Assembly: GCF_910592395.1 (NCBI RefSeq)
Contig: NC_088310.1
Coordinates: 9,615,501 to 9,679,500, forward strand
Direction: 5' to 3'
Source: Lineus longissimus
Lineage: Eukaryota; Nemertea; Pilidiophora; Heteronemertea; Lineidae
Length of the DNA: 64,000 nucleotides
This document shows positions 63,779-64,000 of the stretch, one piece after another. Both the position numbers and the translations under genes were made by a program. Positions within the stretch are counted from its first letter, which is position 1, and each line of letters begins with the position of its first letter. Under the pieces are notes generated by a model. That model made no database searches. It had not been told where the DNA came from and saw only the letters and a program-made list of their open reading frames with translations.

Positions 63779-64000
63779 TCACCAACTGGCAATATAGACT
63801 GTTTACTCTCTCTCTCTCGCTAACTATCACAAGTGGACCAAGGCTGTGACATTGAATGAGACGCTAAAGTACCGGTACCTAAAAAAGGTCACGCTGATCG
63901 CTAGATCTTTGAGAAACTCTCTCAACAAGTATGCATCATGAATGATACCGTAGTGGACTCACGCATTGCAGAATTGGAATCCGTCAAGGGACGACAAATG

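Overview
This is a eukaryotic, animal nuclear window. The genes are split by introns of 0.1 to 5 kb with GT-AG borders, the DNA between exons is AT-rich and full of DNA-transposon derivatives, retroelement tails and minisatellites, and the proteins are animal housekeeping proteins. Short ACATGTA-type simple motifs, tRNA-derived SINEs and L2/CR1-type LINE tails suit a marine invertebrate (echinoderm, hemichordate, lophotrochozoan or cephalochordate). The sequence alone does not let me pick the phylum.

Layout. (1) 1-654: last intron and terminal coding exon of a tRNA nucleotidyltransferase 1 (CCA-adding enzyme, TRNT1) gene on +, followed within about 30 bp by a 30-bp minisatellite and a 187-bp MITE that probably lie in its 3' UTR. 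(2) 1605-6860: intergenic, holding a 3'-terminal non-LTR retrotransposon fragment on -, a 110-bp tandem array and several MITEs. (3) 7379-12363: a complete six-exon enolase-phosphatase E1 gene (ENOPH1, methionine salvage) on -, 265 residues, every splice phase consistent. Decayed copies of its fifth and sixth exons lie beside the originals. (4) 12364-14234: divergent intergenic region, which probably holds the promoters of both flanking genes. (5) 14235-63778: one large gene on +, encoding an ER-anchored coiled-coil protein of the ribosome-binding protein 1 (p180)/kinectin family. I can follow 25 exons plus a terminal exon in consistent phase, giving about 1224 residues, with three further candidate C-terminal exons.

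The introns of the RRBP1/kinectin gene hold most of the accessory content: a 2.2-kb pogo/Tigger-type transposon with an intact 450-codon antisense transposase that lacks the first catalytic aspartate; most of eleven copies of a second TA-flanked, Tigger-like MITE; MITEs with 3-, 4- and 6-bp target duplications; tRNA-derived SINEs; two 5'-truncated LINE tails that still encode the end of a reverse transcriptase; and tandem arrays with units of 35, 55, 78, 96 and 157 bp. The 78-bp array has an 8-unit higher-order repeat and runs to the 3' splice site of an exon.

The three genes are not an operon. They act in tRNA 3'-end maturation, methionine salvage and rough-ER organisation. The most unusual points are the modular, all phase-0 coiled-coil exon series with a repeated REKNW exon head, the alternative C-termini, the exon duplications in ENOPH1, and the transposase with an Asn at a catalytic Asp position.
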